From Acidobacteriota bacterium (lineage in GTDB: Bacteria > Acidobacteriota > UBA6911 > RPQK01 > DATIPO01): a stretch of 64,000 bases of DNA. The stretch lies in the NCBI GenBank assembly GCA_035471785.1, contig DATIPQ010000101.1, positions 1-64,000 on the forward strand, read 5' to 3'. This document shows, in pieces, positions 36,674-45,645 of this stretch. Position numbers and translations under genes: made by a program. Numbering within the stretch: the stretch's first letter is position 1; every line of letters starts with the position of its first letter. Below the pieces are notes generated by a model. That model was not told the origin of the DNA and made no database searches. It saw only the letters and a program-made list of their open reading frames with translations.

Positions 36674-38161
36674 CTAGGGCTTCAGCAAGAACTTGTCGAG
36701 ATCAAAGCTAAGCCCGATGCTGCCGCGGACATCCTCTTCTTTGATCAGCTCGGTCCGGTTCGCATAGGTCAGGGAGAACGGTACTGAGACACCCGTGTCT
36801 CCAATTTCGATCGACCATTTGGTCTGGAAAAAGCCGATATCGCCGGGCTCTCCTACTTCAACTCCGTTGATCGTGAGGGGAATCCCAAAGGGCCTCTCAC
36901 GCAGCGACGTGTAACTCCCAGCAAACGTCAAGGTGTTGCTGTCGTTGATCGGGATGTCGAACTGGGCTGCTGCTCGAATATCCCGCAAGCGGTCGCCGTC
37001 CGCAATATCCTCGTTGAAGAAGGAGAGCGAAAAGTTGATCGCAAACTGCGCTGGCGCGATCGCCGTGGCCGACCCAGTATAGATCAACTTGATGGTTGAA
37101 AGGCTGGGAGGATCGCCCATGGGCATCGGCATCGTCGTCTGGCCCTGGTTAACAGTTCCCGCCGCCATCATTGCCGACATCTGCTGCATCACTGCCTCCG
37201 CCTCGTTCTTGGGAGCGCGATCGAATATGTATTCGAAAGCGAAGACAGGACTCTTCTTGATCTTCTCGATGAGCATCTCTTTCTCAGCCTGATACTCAGT
37301 CTGCGTCGTGATCAATGTGGCGATGAGCTGACTGCGGGTTTGATTAGGTTCTCGGACAAAGCTGGCGACATCATTCTTCAGCGCGCGCTCTACCTCCTGC
37401 TCGTTGTCAGCCGCCGCAATGCTGGCCAAGAGTTGTTCATATCCAGTTCGATCTGGGGCCAGGTAATCATCCGAGAGATCGGCACTCGCCTGAGCGACCT
37501 TAGCGAGGTCTGTCTGCGCAAACTCACGCCATTTATCGTCCCACTTTTGCTTGAACGGGCTGCGATCATTCACAATATCAAAGTGGAGTTTGAATTGTGA
37601 GAATTGCTCGCCAGTATCCGTGAGCATCCCCGGCATATCTCCCCGGTCCGTATCGAATGTCACGCCTAGCCCAATTCGCTTGAAGAACTCGAGAGTCCTC
37701 TTGCCCGGACTCTTGCCTATCCGCTCCCACAAGCCGGCGGGCTTCAATTGAAAAGTGACGCTTGAACCACTTGCCGTTCGTTCCAAAGCACCATACTCAA
37801 CAGCCAGACTGAGAACTTCGGGCAAGCTCCCCTTGTTCACAATCGAGGTTGAGCCCGAGGTCGAGGCGGTACTCGTCGTTGATTTATCGATGCGCTTCCG
37901 TTCATAGTCCCAGCGGAAGTTCTCCGTCATTTGCTGAGAACTGAGCCCTTGTTTGCCGCTTTCATGGACGATAATTTCCTCGATATCGTCCAGGTTGTCA
38001 TTCAAGACCCTGACGATTTGAGGTCGTCTCTCTTGAACCGAGTCTATGGCTTCCCAGATCTTTGCCGCCAAGGTAGCCGCGGGATCGTCCTGAGCGTTTG
38101 CAGTCCAAAGGCAGAAAACTGACAAAAGGACCGCCACTGCGATTCTACTTAGACGTAACAT
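36674..38161 (-). CDS. exported hypothetical protein, possible outer-membrane component
   Basis: A 495-residue protein with a clear signal peptide (LRLSRIAVAVLLSVFCLWTA, ending NAQ). The mature part begins with charged helices, has a Thr/Ser-rich linker near 115-125 and ends in a series of alternating hydrophobic strands (FAINFSLSFF, TLTFAGSYTSL, VSVPFSLTYANR, SIGLSFDLDKF), as expected of a beta-barrel. SD GAAGGAGA lies 5 bases before the ATG at 38161. It follows the 38172-38525 gene by 10 bases. Both genes look less GC-rich than their neighbours, which suggests acquisition. No family recognised. Confidence 0.72.
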   Translation of the reverse strand: MLRLSRIAVAVLLSVFCLWTANAQDDPAATLAAKIWEAIDSVQERRPQIVRVLNDNLDDIEEIIVHESGKQGLSSQQMTENFRWDYERKRIDKSTTSTASTSGSTSIVNKGSLPEVLSLAVEYGALERTASGSSVTFQLKPAGLWERIGKSPGKRTLEFFKRIGLGVTFDTDRGDMPGMLTDTGEQFSQFKLHFDIVNDRSPFKQKWDDKWREFAQTDLAKVAQASADLSDDYLAPDRTGYEQLLASIAAADNEQEVERALKNDVASFVREPNQTRSQLIATLITTQTEYQAEKEMLIEKIKKSPVFAFEYIFDRAPKNEAEAVMQQMSAMMAAGTVNQGQTTMPMPMGDPPSLSTIKLIYTGSATAIAPAQFAINFSLSFFNEDIADGDRLRDIRAAAQFDIPINDSNTLTFAGSYTSLRERPFGIPLTINGVEVGEPGDIGFFQTKWSIEIGDTGVSVPFSLTYANRTELIKEEDVRGSIGLSFDLDKFLLKP

Positions 38162-38171
38162 GATCTCTCCT

Positions 38172-38525
38172 TCACTGCTGCTTTCGGAACCTGACCCTGC
38201 GCTTAGCCGGCGACTCGATTGTGGATTCTCGGAAGTAGCTGCCCATGTCTCCCTCGACTCGCTCCAGGTAGCTAGCGCCGGTTGGGGTCTCGCCATCGTC
38301 CTGGATGAAGTCATAGGTCACGACGAACCTGTCGTCAGGAGGGAATCCGTTGGTAAAGTTCACCTCGCGGACCTGAGACCTTTCGGACTCATAGCGGATG
38401 TTTTGCCACTGTCGATGCTTTAGGTCAGAGAACGCTGCGAGAAACGGGTGGTTTCGGGCAGTGACAGTAACAGTGACCGTTTCCCCTTCACTGACTTCAA
38501 GTGTTCCATCTGGTAGCTCTCTCAT
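38172..38525 (-). CDS. small hypothetical protein
   Basis: A 117-residue acidic, probably beta-rich protein: LEVSEGETVTVTVTARNHPF, FTNGFPPDDRFVVTYDF and a basic tail KRRVRFRKQQ. No signal peptide or membrane helix. SD AAGGAGA is 5 bases before the ATG. It is the first gene of a two-gene unit with the exported protein at 36674-38161. Not recognised. Confidence 0.65.
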   Translation of the reverse strand: MRELPDGTLEVSEGETVTVTVTARNHPFLAAFSDLKHRQWQNIRYESERSQVREVNFTNGFPPDDRFVVTYDFIQDDGETPTGASYLERVEGDMGSYFRESTIESPAKRRVRFRKQQ

Positions 38526-38741
38526 TTATTCTCCTTTGCTCCGCACTTAGACCTCTTTTGAACTCAAGTGGCTCGGATTGAACGCTTCGTCCACTTGTGA
38601 CGGACAAGCGGACGCATTTCACGGGAGATCTAAGAAAATATTCCGAAGGCGGCAATGGCGAGCTGTCGATGCGCCCGGTTGCCGGAGCAAAGCAGTGCCC
38701 ATAGATAAGGATCGGGCCGCGCATGTTGGTGCCTGCCTGTC

Positions 38742-39956
38742 TTATCCACCCGCCACCAGGCGCAGCAGGAAGGCGCACAGGAGGGCGGCGTAGTTGCCGA
38801 TCAAATAGCCGAAGACTCCCATCAGGAGTCCTACCGGGGCCATGGCGCGGTAGTAGGCGGCAGCCACCACGGGGGCGCTGGCGGCGCCTCCCACGTTGGC
38901 CTGGCTGCCCACGGCCAAGAGGAAGAGCGGCGCCTTCATGAGGCGGGCGGCGAGCACCAGGATGACCACGTGGACCAGGATCCAGACCGCGCCCGTCAGG
39001 GCCAGCATGGGGGCCTGCACGATGCCCATCAGATCGGCCTTGGCGCCGATGGAGGTGAGGAAGAGGTAGAGCCCCACGTAGCCCAGCGAGGAGCCTCCCG
39101 CTTCGTCAATCTTGCGCAGGCGGGTGAAGGAGAGTCCCAGGCCCAGGGTGGAAATGAAAATGACCGTCCAGGTGAAGTCGGAGAAGATGGAAGCCACCGC
39201 CGGGACGGTGCCGCGCAGCCAGGGATCGCTGAGCTGGAAGAACCAGATGCCCAGTTGGCGGCAGAGGACGGCCCCGGCGAATCCCAGGGCCAGGATGATG
39301 CAGCCGTCCTCCAGCGAGGTGGGGCGGGAGCGGCTTTCCTGGAAACTCGCCAGCCGCTTGTTGAGATCGTTGAGGACGGTGTTGTCGGCCCCGTTCCAGC
39401 GGTCGATGCGGTTCTGGTATCCGGCCAGGAACATGAGCACGCCCATCCAGGTGTACCCCACGGCGGTGTCGACCACGATGATGGGGCCGATAATGCTGTC
39501 GGGCGCCCCCACCGCTTCTTTCATGGCGGCGAAGTTGCCGCCGCCTCCGATCCAGCTTCCCGAGAGGGCCGCCAGCCCCTTCCAGGCGTCCTCGGGCAGC
39601 CAGCTTCCGAAGACGGCCAAGGCCAAGGGTCCGCCGATCACGATGCCCAGCGTTCCCGCCAGCATCATGCCCAGCGCCTTGGGTCCGATGCGCAGGATGG
39701 TGGGCACGTCGGTGGTGACCATGAGCAGGAAGAGCGCAAACGGCAGCAGGTAGTCGCGCATCCAGTCGTAGGTGGGCGATGAGGTGGGAATCAGTCCCAA
39801 AGTGCTGGCGAAAGTGGGCAGGTAGTAGATGAAGAGGATGGCGGGGATGACGCTGAAGAATTTCTTGGCCCAGGACCGGTTGGAAATCCAGAAGACAAAG
39901 GCGCACACGCCGGTGCAGAACACGAGCACCGCCATCGGGTCGCTGATGAGAGTCAT
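38742..39956 (-). CDS. DUF819 family membrane protein
   Basis: A 404-residue integral membrane protein with about ten helices, recognised as DUF819 by FALFLLMVTTDVPTILRIGP, GSWIGGGGNFAAMKEAVGAP, VDTAVGYTWMGVLMFLAG and the C-terminal GSQANVGGAASAPVVAAAY. DUF819 proteins resemble anion or sodium-coupled transporters, but no substrate is established. Repeat B3 begins only 3 bases upstream of the start codon, so its promoter must lie inside or beyond the repeat. Confidence 0.9.
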   Translation of the reverse strand: MTLISDPMAVLVFCTGVCAFVFWISNRSWAKKFFSVIPAILFIYYLPTFASTLGLIPTSSPTYDWMRDYLLPFALFLLMVTTDVPTILRIGPKALGMMLAGTLGIVIGGPLALAVFGSWLPEDAWKGLAALSGSWIGGGGNFAAMKEAVGAPDSIIGPIIVVDTAVGYTWMGVLMFLAGYQNRIDRWNGADNTVLNDLNKRLASFQESRSRPTSLEDGCIILALGFAGAVLCRQLGIWFFQLSDPWLRGTVPAVASIFSDFTWTVIFISTLGLGLSFTRLRKIDEAGGSSLGYVGLYLFLTSIGAKADLMGIVQAPMLALTGAVWILVHVVILVLAARLMKAPLFLLAVGSQANVGGAASAPVVAAAYYRAMAPVGLLMGVFGYLIGNYAALLCAFLLRLVAGG

Positions 39957-39959
39957 GGC

Positions 39960-40065
39960 CTACAGTATAGCGAGCAGCCTCATACCGCCGAGAGGAATTG
40001 GGCCTTCACAGCGGTCACTGAAACTTGACACGTGTGTGAACTTGTTGGCCACCTAGTGGCCCTAG
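39960..40065 (+). repeat. dispersed repeat family B, copy B3
   Basis: Begins CTACAGTATAGCGAGCAGC (terminal CTAG changed to CTAC) and ends GGCCACCTAGTGGCCCTAG at 40065. It fills most of the space between the divergent DUF819 gene and the flavin-dependent oxidase gene, and is a close match to B2 in inverted orientation. Confidence 0.85.
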
Positions 40066-40124
40066 CGAAGTTGGAAGAGGAGCGGATTGGCCTAGAGGAA
40101 TCGCCTTCCGGTAGACTCTCAGAC

Positions 40125-41303
40125 ATGAGCGAGCATTATTCCAGGCATCAGGACGCCATCTATCTGGCGGGGCTGCAAGGGCGCCGTCCGGAATTGGAGC
40201 TGAGCTACCAGGGACTCAAGGAGCAAGCCCGCCGCAAGCTGCGTCCCAGCGCCTACGATTACGTGGCCGGAGGCGCGGGGACGGAAGACACCATGCAGGC
40301 CAACGAAGAGGCCTTCCGCCGCTGGCGCATCGTCCCCCGCATGTTGCGCGACGTCGCCGAGCGCGACCTCTCGGTGAGCCTCTTCGAGCAAACTCATCCC
40401 GCCCCCTTGCTGCTGGCCCCCATCGGAGTCCAGGGCCTGCTCCACGAAGAGGCCGAATCGGCCACGGCTCGTGCCGCCGCATCGTTGGGACTGACCTACA
40501 TCCACTCCACGGCGGCCTCCACCGCCATGGAGGAGATTGCTTCCCAGGCACCCCATGGACCCCGCTGGTTTCAGCTTTACTGGCCGCGCGACCCGCAACT
40601 CACCGGGAGCTTCCTGGAGCGCGCCGAGAAGTCCGGCTTCACAGCCATCATGGTCACTCTCGATACGCGTTACCTGGGCTACCGTCCGCGCGATCTGGCT
40701 CGCGGCTTCAACCCCTTCTTGCGGGGCGAAGGGTTGGCCAACTACTTCAGCGATCCCGTCTTTCGGGCCGCTCTGCCGGCAGCGCCGGAGGAAGACGCGG
40801 AACCGGCCATCCGCCACTTCCTGGAGAACTTCTCCGATCCCTCCATGACCTGGGACGACTTCAAAGGCCTGCGCCAGATGACTTCCCTGCCCCTTCTGGT
40901 CAAGGGCATCCTGCATCCCGAGGACGCCCAAATCGCGCTGGATGTGGGAGCCGACGGCATCGTCGTCTCAAACCACGGCGGACGCCAGGTGGACGGAGCC
41001 ATCGGCGCTCTGGAGACTTTGCCCGCCATCCGCCGCAAGGTTCCGGACGAGATCCCCCTTCTCTTCGACAGCGGACTGCGCAGCGGTTGCGACCTGCTCA
41101 AGGCGCTGGCCCTGGGAGCTGACGCCGCCCTGCTGGGACGGCCCTACGCCTGGGGACTGGCGGCCGACGGCGAGGAGGGAGTGCGGGAAGTGCTGCTGCG
41201 CTTGCTGGCCGATTTCGATCTGGCCCTGGCTCTGAGCGGATTCTCCTCGCCGGCCCAGTTGCAGGCGTCGGACCTGAAGCGGGAAGGCGCAGCGGCCGAC
41301 TGA
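40125..41303 (+). CDS. FMN-dependent alpha-hydroxy-acid oxidase / L-lactate dehydrogenase family
   Basis: A 392-residue TIM-barrel flavoenzyme of the lactate oxidase/LldD/glycolate oxidase family. Motifs: YDYVAGGAGTEDT, PLLLAPIGVQGLLHEEAE, STAASTAMEEIA, QLYWPRDPQL, and the active-site SNHGGRQVDGAIGALE with the catalytic His, then FDSGLRSGCDLLKALALGAD. The acid oxidised (lactate, 2-hydroxybutyrate or another) cannot be read off. Members of similar length include lactate 2-monooxygenase. I start at the ATG at 40125; a longer frame runs back through repeat B3 and is rejected. Confidence 0.88.
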   Translation: MSEHYSRHQDAIYLAGLQGRRPELELSYQGLKEQARRKLRPSAYDYVAGGAGTEDTMQANEEAFRRWRIVPRMLRDVAERDLSVSLFEQTHPAPLLLAPIGVQGLLHEEAESATARAAASLGLTYIHSTAASTAMEEIASQAPHGPRWFQLYWPRDPQLTGSFLERAEKSGFTAIMVTLDTRYLGYRPRDLARGFNPFLRGEGLANYFSDPVFRAALPAAPEEDAEPAIRHFLENFSDPSMTWDDFKGLRQMTSLPLLVKGILHPEDAQIALDVGADGIVVSNHGGRQVDGAIGALETLPAIRRKVPDEIPLLFDSGLRSGCDLLKALALGADAALLGRPYAWGLAADGEEGVREVLLRLLADFDLALALSGFSSPAQLQASDLKREGAAAD

Positions 41304-41313
41304 GCCCCCTCGT

Positions 41314-42000
41314 TCAGGCCTGATCGTACTTTTGCCAGCGGATGAAGAGCACGTCCAGATCGGTCTCGATGATCTGGGAGGGGCGTTTGGGCTCTCTCAA
41401 GGCCAGAGTCAGATTGGATCCGCTCTTGGGCCGCAACAATTTCCAGCCGGGACGCTCGCCCCGGGCCTGCAGCAAGGCGCTGCATTCCTTGAAAGGCGTG
41501 TTGACTTGGGCCACCGCCAGGGCCTTGTCGGGAGTCAGCAGCATCAGCACCGAACCCGAAGCGCCGCAACGCGCCATCAATTCGCGCAGCCGCCTCTGGT
41601 CTTCGTCGTCCCGCTCCAAAAGACGCAGTTGCTGTTCAAGCTCTTCCTTCTTGCCCTGCTGGATGAGCAGTTGAATCCTGGCGTAGAGGTCGTAGTCGTC
41701 GCCCTCAATGTCGGGATGGTCGCACAGATCATCGGGGCGGGCACCCATGGCGCGGTAGAAGTCGGAAACCGGACGTCCCAGGGCGCGGGCGATGGTCAGC
41801 AGCTTGGGAGCCGAGGGAAGCGAGAGTCCCTGCTCGAGGTGGGTAACGTATCCGGGACTGATGCGGAATTCCTTAGGCAACCCTTTGGACGACTCGGCGA
41901 TGGCGGTGGTTGAAAGCCCGACCTCCCGGCGCACTTCACGCAAAAACCGGGCTAATCCTTCCTTCCAATCGTTACCCTTGCTCACTGGACCTGTGATCAT
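41314..42000 (-). CDS. XRE-family transcriptional regulator
   Basis: A 228-residue protein with an N-terminal helix-turn-helix (about 15-80): RFLREVRREVGLSTTAIAES, ISPGYVTHLEQGLSLPSAPK and LLTIARALGRPVSDFYRAMG. The rest is helical, with a Glu/Gln/Arg-rich coiled-coil-like segment near 105-140 and a small alpha/beta tail (VLMLLTPDKALAVAQV). The ligand or signal is unknown. Its stop lies 10 bases from the end of the convergent oxidase gene. Confidence 0.82.
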   Translation of the reverse strand: MITGPVSKGNDWKEGLARFLREVRREVGLSTTAIAESSKGLPKEFRISPGYVTHLEQGLSLPSAPKLLTIARALGRPVSDFYRAMGARPDDLCDHPDIEGDDYDLYARIQLLIQQGKKEELEQQLRLLERDDEDQRRLRELMARCGASGSVLMLLTPDKALAVAQVNTPFKECSALLQARGERPGWKLLRPKSGSNLTLALREPKRPSQIIETDLDVLFIRWQKYDQA

Positions 42001-42088
42001 AACCCAAGCTCTTCCTTGAGCCCAAACTCAGAATGCACGTTCTAACCCGGAGCGGACGACAAGCCCCGCCGCTTAACTTGAAAAGGCT

Positions 42089-42499
42089 TCAGATCGAGTC
42101 CAGATCGAGTCGCCGCCGGAGGTGAACCTCCAGATTGAGGAGAGGGTGAAGGTCCAGTCCCGAGGGCCAAAGATAAGACTTGAGTCGGAGCAGCAGGTCG
42201 GTAGGAAAAAAGATGATTCCCAAGGCGATCAGCCAAACCTGGCGGCGCAGGCTGTTATGACTCAGCTTCCAGAGGTCGTGCAGGATCAGACTGCGGTACT
42301 GGTCGATTTGAGAACGGCAGAGTCGGCGGCCGCGCTTGCGGAAGTCGGCCGATGTGATTTCCCTGAGTATGGGCGCTGCATGAGAATTGCGTGACCAGCG
42401 ACGACGTTCCTGAGTCGAGATGCGGGGCTGCATGAGTCCGAAGAGCAGAAGTCCCAGCGGCAGCAGGGTGGCCATCAACTGCAAGAGAAACTCGTTCAT
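42089..42499 (-). CDS. small hypothetical membrane protein
   Basis: A 136-residue protein with one N-terminal helix (residues 5-25, LQLMATLLPLGLLLFGLM) and a second near 90-108 (WLIALGIIFFPTDLLL), separated by a very basic region rich in Arg. Not recognised. Its ATG overlaps the upstream membrane-protein gene by 4 bases, so the two are cotranslated and may act together. Confidence 0.65.
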   Translation of the reverse strand: MNEFLLQLMATLLPLGLLLFGLMQPRISTQERRRWSRNSHAAPILREITSADFRKRGRRLCRSQIDQYRSLILHDLWKLSHNSLRRQVWLIALGIIFFPTDLLLRLKSYLWPSGLDLHPLLNLEVHLRRRLDLDSI

Positions 42500-43251
42500 T
42501 TGGCCACCACGCTTCCCGGCGGATTGACCAGGCTCAGTTCCAGCTCTTCCTCCTCCTCGGCGAGATCCAAACGGGCAGGAAGCTCAACTCGCTGAAGGGC
42601 GGCAATATACCAGGGCCATCCGGCCAAGGAGATGGGCTGTGCCAGAGCCACCAGCCAGGGCCAGGGCGTCAAGTCGAGCAGGCCGTAAACATAGAGAAAG
42701 GTTTGAAAGGCCAGCATCAGCGAGAGGCCGAAAAGTATGCGGCTGTATGACCGCCCCAGACTGACGCGGCGGGAACGCAGGCGCATCAACTGAACCATGA
42801 CGGCCAAGGCGCAGTTGAAGAGCATGAAGACGGTGATCAGGCCGTAGTAATAGTCATAGCCCGCCATGGGTCCTCTGGCCAGAACGGCGGCGGCGAGGGT
42901 GAATACCAGAAGGGCGATCCAGTGGCTCCAGTCGGCGCGCCGCTTGAGGACGAAATAGATCTCGATCAGTACGGCCGTGACGGTCGCCAGCGTCAAAACC
43001 TGCACCACGCGGTTAAAGGAATAGAGCCACGGCACCTGGGCCCAATACAGCCCCCAGACGGCCGCGGCGGAGCCGATCTGCCATATCGCATAACCGAAAA
43101 AGGCGGGGAATTGCGCGATCCTGCGAGGTTGAAAAAGAAAGCGCCCGACGATCCAAGCGCCGGCTGCGAAGAAAAGAACCGTCCACAGATAGTCTGGCCA
43201 ATGGATATCCACGATGCCCGTAAGTTGACATACCTCTCCTAGGGCTGTCAA
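42496..43251 (-). CDS. hypothetical multi-pass membrane protein
   Basis: A 251-residue protein with about seven membrane helices (near 22-40, 52-70, 80-100, 108-125, 133-155, 168-190, 195-212 by eye) and an acidic C-terminal tail containing EEEEELEL. The frequent aromatic residues and helix number recall a 7TM signalling or quinone-associated protein, but no motif is decisive. First gene of a two-gene operon with 42089-42499. Confidence 0.68.
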   Translation of the reverse strand: MTALGEVCQLTGIVDIHWPDYLWTVLFFAAGAWIVGRFLFQPRRIAQFPAFFGYAIWQIGSAAAVWGLYWAQVPWLYSFNRVVQVLTLATVTAVLIEIYFVLKRRADWSHWIALLVFTLAAAVLARGPMAGYDYYYGLITVFMLFNCALAVMVQLMRLRSRRVSLGRSYSRILFGLSLMLAFQTFLYVYGLLDLTPWPWLVALAQPISLAGWPWYIAALQRVELPARLDLAEEEEELELSLVNPPGSVVAK

Positions 43252-43319
43252 GGAAAATCACAGCCGGCAGTCAACTAGAGGCTATCTCGGGAACGTTGTT
43301 CCCCGCCGTCCCGGGAGGG

Positions 43320-43544
43320 CTATTCCCCTCCGCTACCGCCACTGGAAGAGTTGTTGTCTTTATTCTCCTCGGCGCACTGAGGATAGGGCATGCAGCGCTC
43401 GAAGGGCGGGATGCCTCCATTGAAAGTGATCATCATCGAGGTGTCGGCCTCGAACTCAGACGCCTGGGAGGAATCGGGACCGTCCACCATGGTGATTCCC
43501 AGCGAAACCAGGGTGACCATAACGACGAAAAAGTACCTCAACAT
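43320..43544 (-). CDS. small exported peptide, Gly/Ser-rich C-terminus
   Basis: A 74-residue product with a signal peptide (about residues 1-27, FFVVMVTLVSLGITMV) and a short mature part containing two cysteines in CMPYPQC and a tail NSSSGGSGGE. SD AAGGAGA lies 7 bases before the ATG, which supports real translation. It faces away from an XRE-family regulator gene. Nothing else identifies its role; it could be a secreted signal or a small structural peptide. Confidence 0.62.
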   Translation of the reverse strand: MLRYFFVVMVTLVSLGITMVDGPDSSQASEFEADTSMMITFNGGIPPFERCMPYPQCAEENKDNNSSSGGSGGE

Positions 43545-43684
43545 AGATTGTCTCCTTGTGCTTTAGCTCCATCTCGTTCCGTCAGCCTACAAAGGCTGTT
43601 GACGCCTTTCATCATGCCAGGAATTGGCGAACAAGACCAGAGGAAATCCGCAACCTCGTCACAATGGCCGAATCTTCGTTATTT

Positions 43685-43713
43685 TTCTAAGATACTCTTG
43701 CCAATTCTTAGAA
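43685..43713 (+). promoter_or_regulatory. inverted repeat upstream of XRE regulator
   Basis: TTCTAAGA (43685-43692) and TCTTAGAA (43706-43713) are perfect 8-base arms 13 bases apart in the AT-rich region between the exported peptide gene and the XRE gene. It could be the binding site of the XRE protein. Confidence 0.4.
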
Positions 43714-43807
43714 TCCTGTGATAGAAGTGTCAGTATTCTTCAAACTTATTTGGTTTGAATCTCAGAAGGTCCACCGATGCGCATCCGCTTGGGTGGAACG
43801 GAAGCGT

Positions 43808-44518
43808 ATGTGCATGAAAGGGGAAGCAGCAGTGAGAGCACATCAAGACACCGGAACCAGTGGTTTGCCTTCCGGGGTAAAAGGGACATTCCTGGATGAA
43901 CAAGAGAACGGCAAGCGGCTAGTCAACAGCTACGTCGCCAAGCGGATCAAGGAGTTGCGCATCTCCCGCGGTTTGTCTTCGCACGAGGTGGCGCGGCGGG
44001 CGGGCATCGCCTTGGGCTCCTACAACTGCCTGGAGAACGACCGTTACAACATCAACCTGGATAACCTGTTCCGCATTCTTCAGGTCCACGATGCCAAGCC
44101 TCAGGAAGTCTGGCCCCGCACCCAAGAAAAGGCCCCGGCGGGGGGAGTCGATACCGACTACGTCCGCAAGGTGGTGACCACCTCACGTCGCCGCGACCTG
44201 CGGCGCCAGGTTTCGCTGGACGACATTCTCAGTGCCGTCCTGCAGGTCTTCGACAAGGTCAAGGAAGATGACCTGTGCAATCCCGAAAAGCGTTTCGGTC
44301 GCATCTCCTTGGCCCGGGCCGCTGCCGGCATCTTGGTCAAGCGCAGTCACTGCGTCACTCTCTCGGCCCTGTGCCGGCGCTTGGGCATCACCATCGGGTC
44401 AGGCAGCCGGCTCATCGCCCGCCACGAAAAGAAGCTCGAGCAGACCGGTCACTTGAGGCGTCCTCTGGAGAGGATGGTCGAGATCCTGCGCCGCGACTAC
44501 CCCGATTTCAGCATCTGA
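43808..44518 (+). CDS. XRE-family transcriptional regulator
   Basis: A 236-residue protein with a central helix-turn-helix at about 45-105: YVAKRIKELRISRGLSSHEV, ARRAGIALGSYNCLEN and NLDNLFRILQVHDAKPQEVW. The C-terminal 110 residues are a second helical domain (LDDILSAVLQVFDKVKEDDL, RLGITIGSGSRLIARHEKKL) that itself resembles a helix-turn-helix. The start is uncertain; ATGs at 43808 and 43814 are the best choices and an earlier one at 43718 is unlikely. It probably controls the divergent peptide gene or itself. The linker region is Lys/Arg-rich. Confidence 0.8.
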   Translation: MCMKGEAAVRAHQDTGTSGLPSGVKGTFLDEQENGKRLVNSYVAKRIKELRISRGLSSHEVARRAGIALGSYNCLENDRYNINLDNLFRILQVHDAKPQEVWPRTQEKAPAGGVDTDYVRKVVTTSRRRDLRRQVSLDDILSAVLQVFDKVKEDDLCNPEKRFGRISLARAAAGILVKRSHCVTLSALCRRLGITIGSGSRLIARHEKKLEQTGHLRRPLERMVEILRRDYPDFSI

Positions 44519-44564
44519 GACAGCGGCTCGTGCGGGAGAGGGCAATTCTGCTAGGCTGAGGGGC

Positions 44565-45644
44565 ATGTTTAAGCCTGCGGCGTCAGCCTGTCTCCTTTTG
44601 ATGGGCGCCTTGGTGAGCGGCAGCTGCCTGAATCAAGGCAGCTCCCAGACCGCTTCCGGGACCCCAGGCGACGCTCAGGCCCTCTACCGCCAAGGACGGG
44701 CGGAGTGGAACAAGCGCACCCCCGACGGTCTGCGGCAATCTTTGCGTCTGTTCGAAGCGGCCATCGAGGCCGACCCCTCCCTGGCGCGCGCCCACGCCGG
44801 TCTGGCCGATGCCGCGGCACTGCTGGCCCTTTACGGAGTCGAGCCTCCCGGGCAAATGCTGCCCAGGGCCTTGCAGGCGGCACGCACGGCGCTGGTCTTT
44901 GATCGCGATCTGCCGTCCGCCCACGCTTCTTTGGGCCTGGCTCTCTATCTCTATGAGCGCGACTTTCAGGCTGCTGGAGAGAGCTTTCAGCAATCCATTC
45001 TGCTCGATCCCACGTCGGTGGAGGCACGCCAATGGTACGCCATGATGCTGATCGCGCAAGGCCACTATCTGGAAGCCGTGGAACAGTTCAACGATGCCTT
45101 GGGATTCCAGCCCGACTCCTTCCTGGCCCATGTCAAGCTGGGCTCGGTCCTGGCCGCACTGGACGACCAGACCCGCTCCCGGCGCCACCTGGAAGTGGCC
45201 CGGCGCATCAACCCCGATTCTTCTTTGCTGCTTCGCGAGAGCGCCTTGGCGCTGCTGCGCCAGGACCGTTTCGAAGAAGCCCTCAGGCCCTTGCGCAAGG
45301 CCGTCCATCTGTCCCCTGACGATCCCGCAAACTGGGCCGTCCTGGGTCATGTGCTGGCCCGCCACGGCCAAGTCGACGACGCCCGCGAGGTGGTCAGGCG
45401 TCTGCGCCGCATGGCAGACGAGAGTTACGTTCCTCCCTCCGACATTGCCCAGGTGCTGGCCGGACTGGGAGACTTGCAGGAGGCCTTCGCCCGACTCGAT
45501 GAAGCCCTGGACCGCAACGATCCGGCCATCGTCTACATCAAGTTCAAGCCCACCTACGAACCCCTGCGCGGCGATCCTCGCTATGAGCCCCTCTTGAGGC
45601 GCATCGGACTGCCGCTGCCGGCGGGGGCCGGAGAAGCCAGATAG
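44565..45644 (+). CDS. exported TPR-repeat protein
   Basis: A 359-residue protein with an N-terminal export signal (SACLLLMGALVSGSC; a Cys follows but the lipobox is atypical) and about seven tetratricopeptide-like helical hairpins between residues 30 and 330, with typical A-x-x-x-L-G-x-x-x and P repeats (e.g. EADPSLARAHAGLADAAALL and LDPTSVEARQWYAMMLIAQG). TPR proteins scaffold protein contacts. Good SD GAGGGG before the ATG. Its stop is next to that of the convergent DinB-like gene. Confidence 0.82.
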   Translation: MFKPAASACLLLMGALVSGSCLNQGSSQTASGTPGDAQALYRQGRAEWNKRTPDGLRQSLRLFEAAIEADPSLARAHAGLADAAALLALYGVEPPGQMLPRALQAARTALVFDRDLPSAHASLGLALYLYERDFQAAGESFQQSILLDPTSVEARQWYAMMLIAQGHYLEAVEQFNDALGFQPDSFLAHVKLGSVLAALDDQTRSRRHLEVARRINPDSSLLLRESALALLRQDRFEEALRPLRKAVHLSPDDPANWAVLGHVLARHGQVDDAREVVRRLRRMADESYVPPSDIAQVLAGLGDLQEAFARLDEALDRNDPAIVYIKFKPTYEPLRGDPRYEPLLRRIGLPLPAGAGEAR

Positions 45645-45645
45645 A

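Noticed and set aside
40032-40124. Longer start for the FMN-dependent oxidase inside repeat B3
   Set aside because: The extra residues are encoded by a repeat whose copies elsewhere give the same peptide ahead of unrelated sequence; the ATG at 40125 suits the family.
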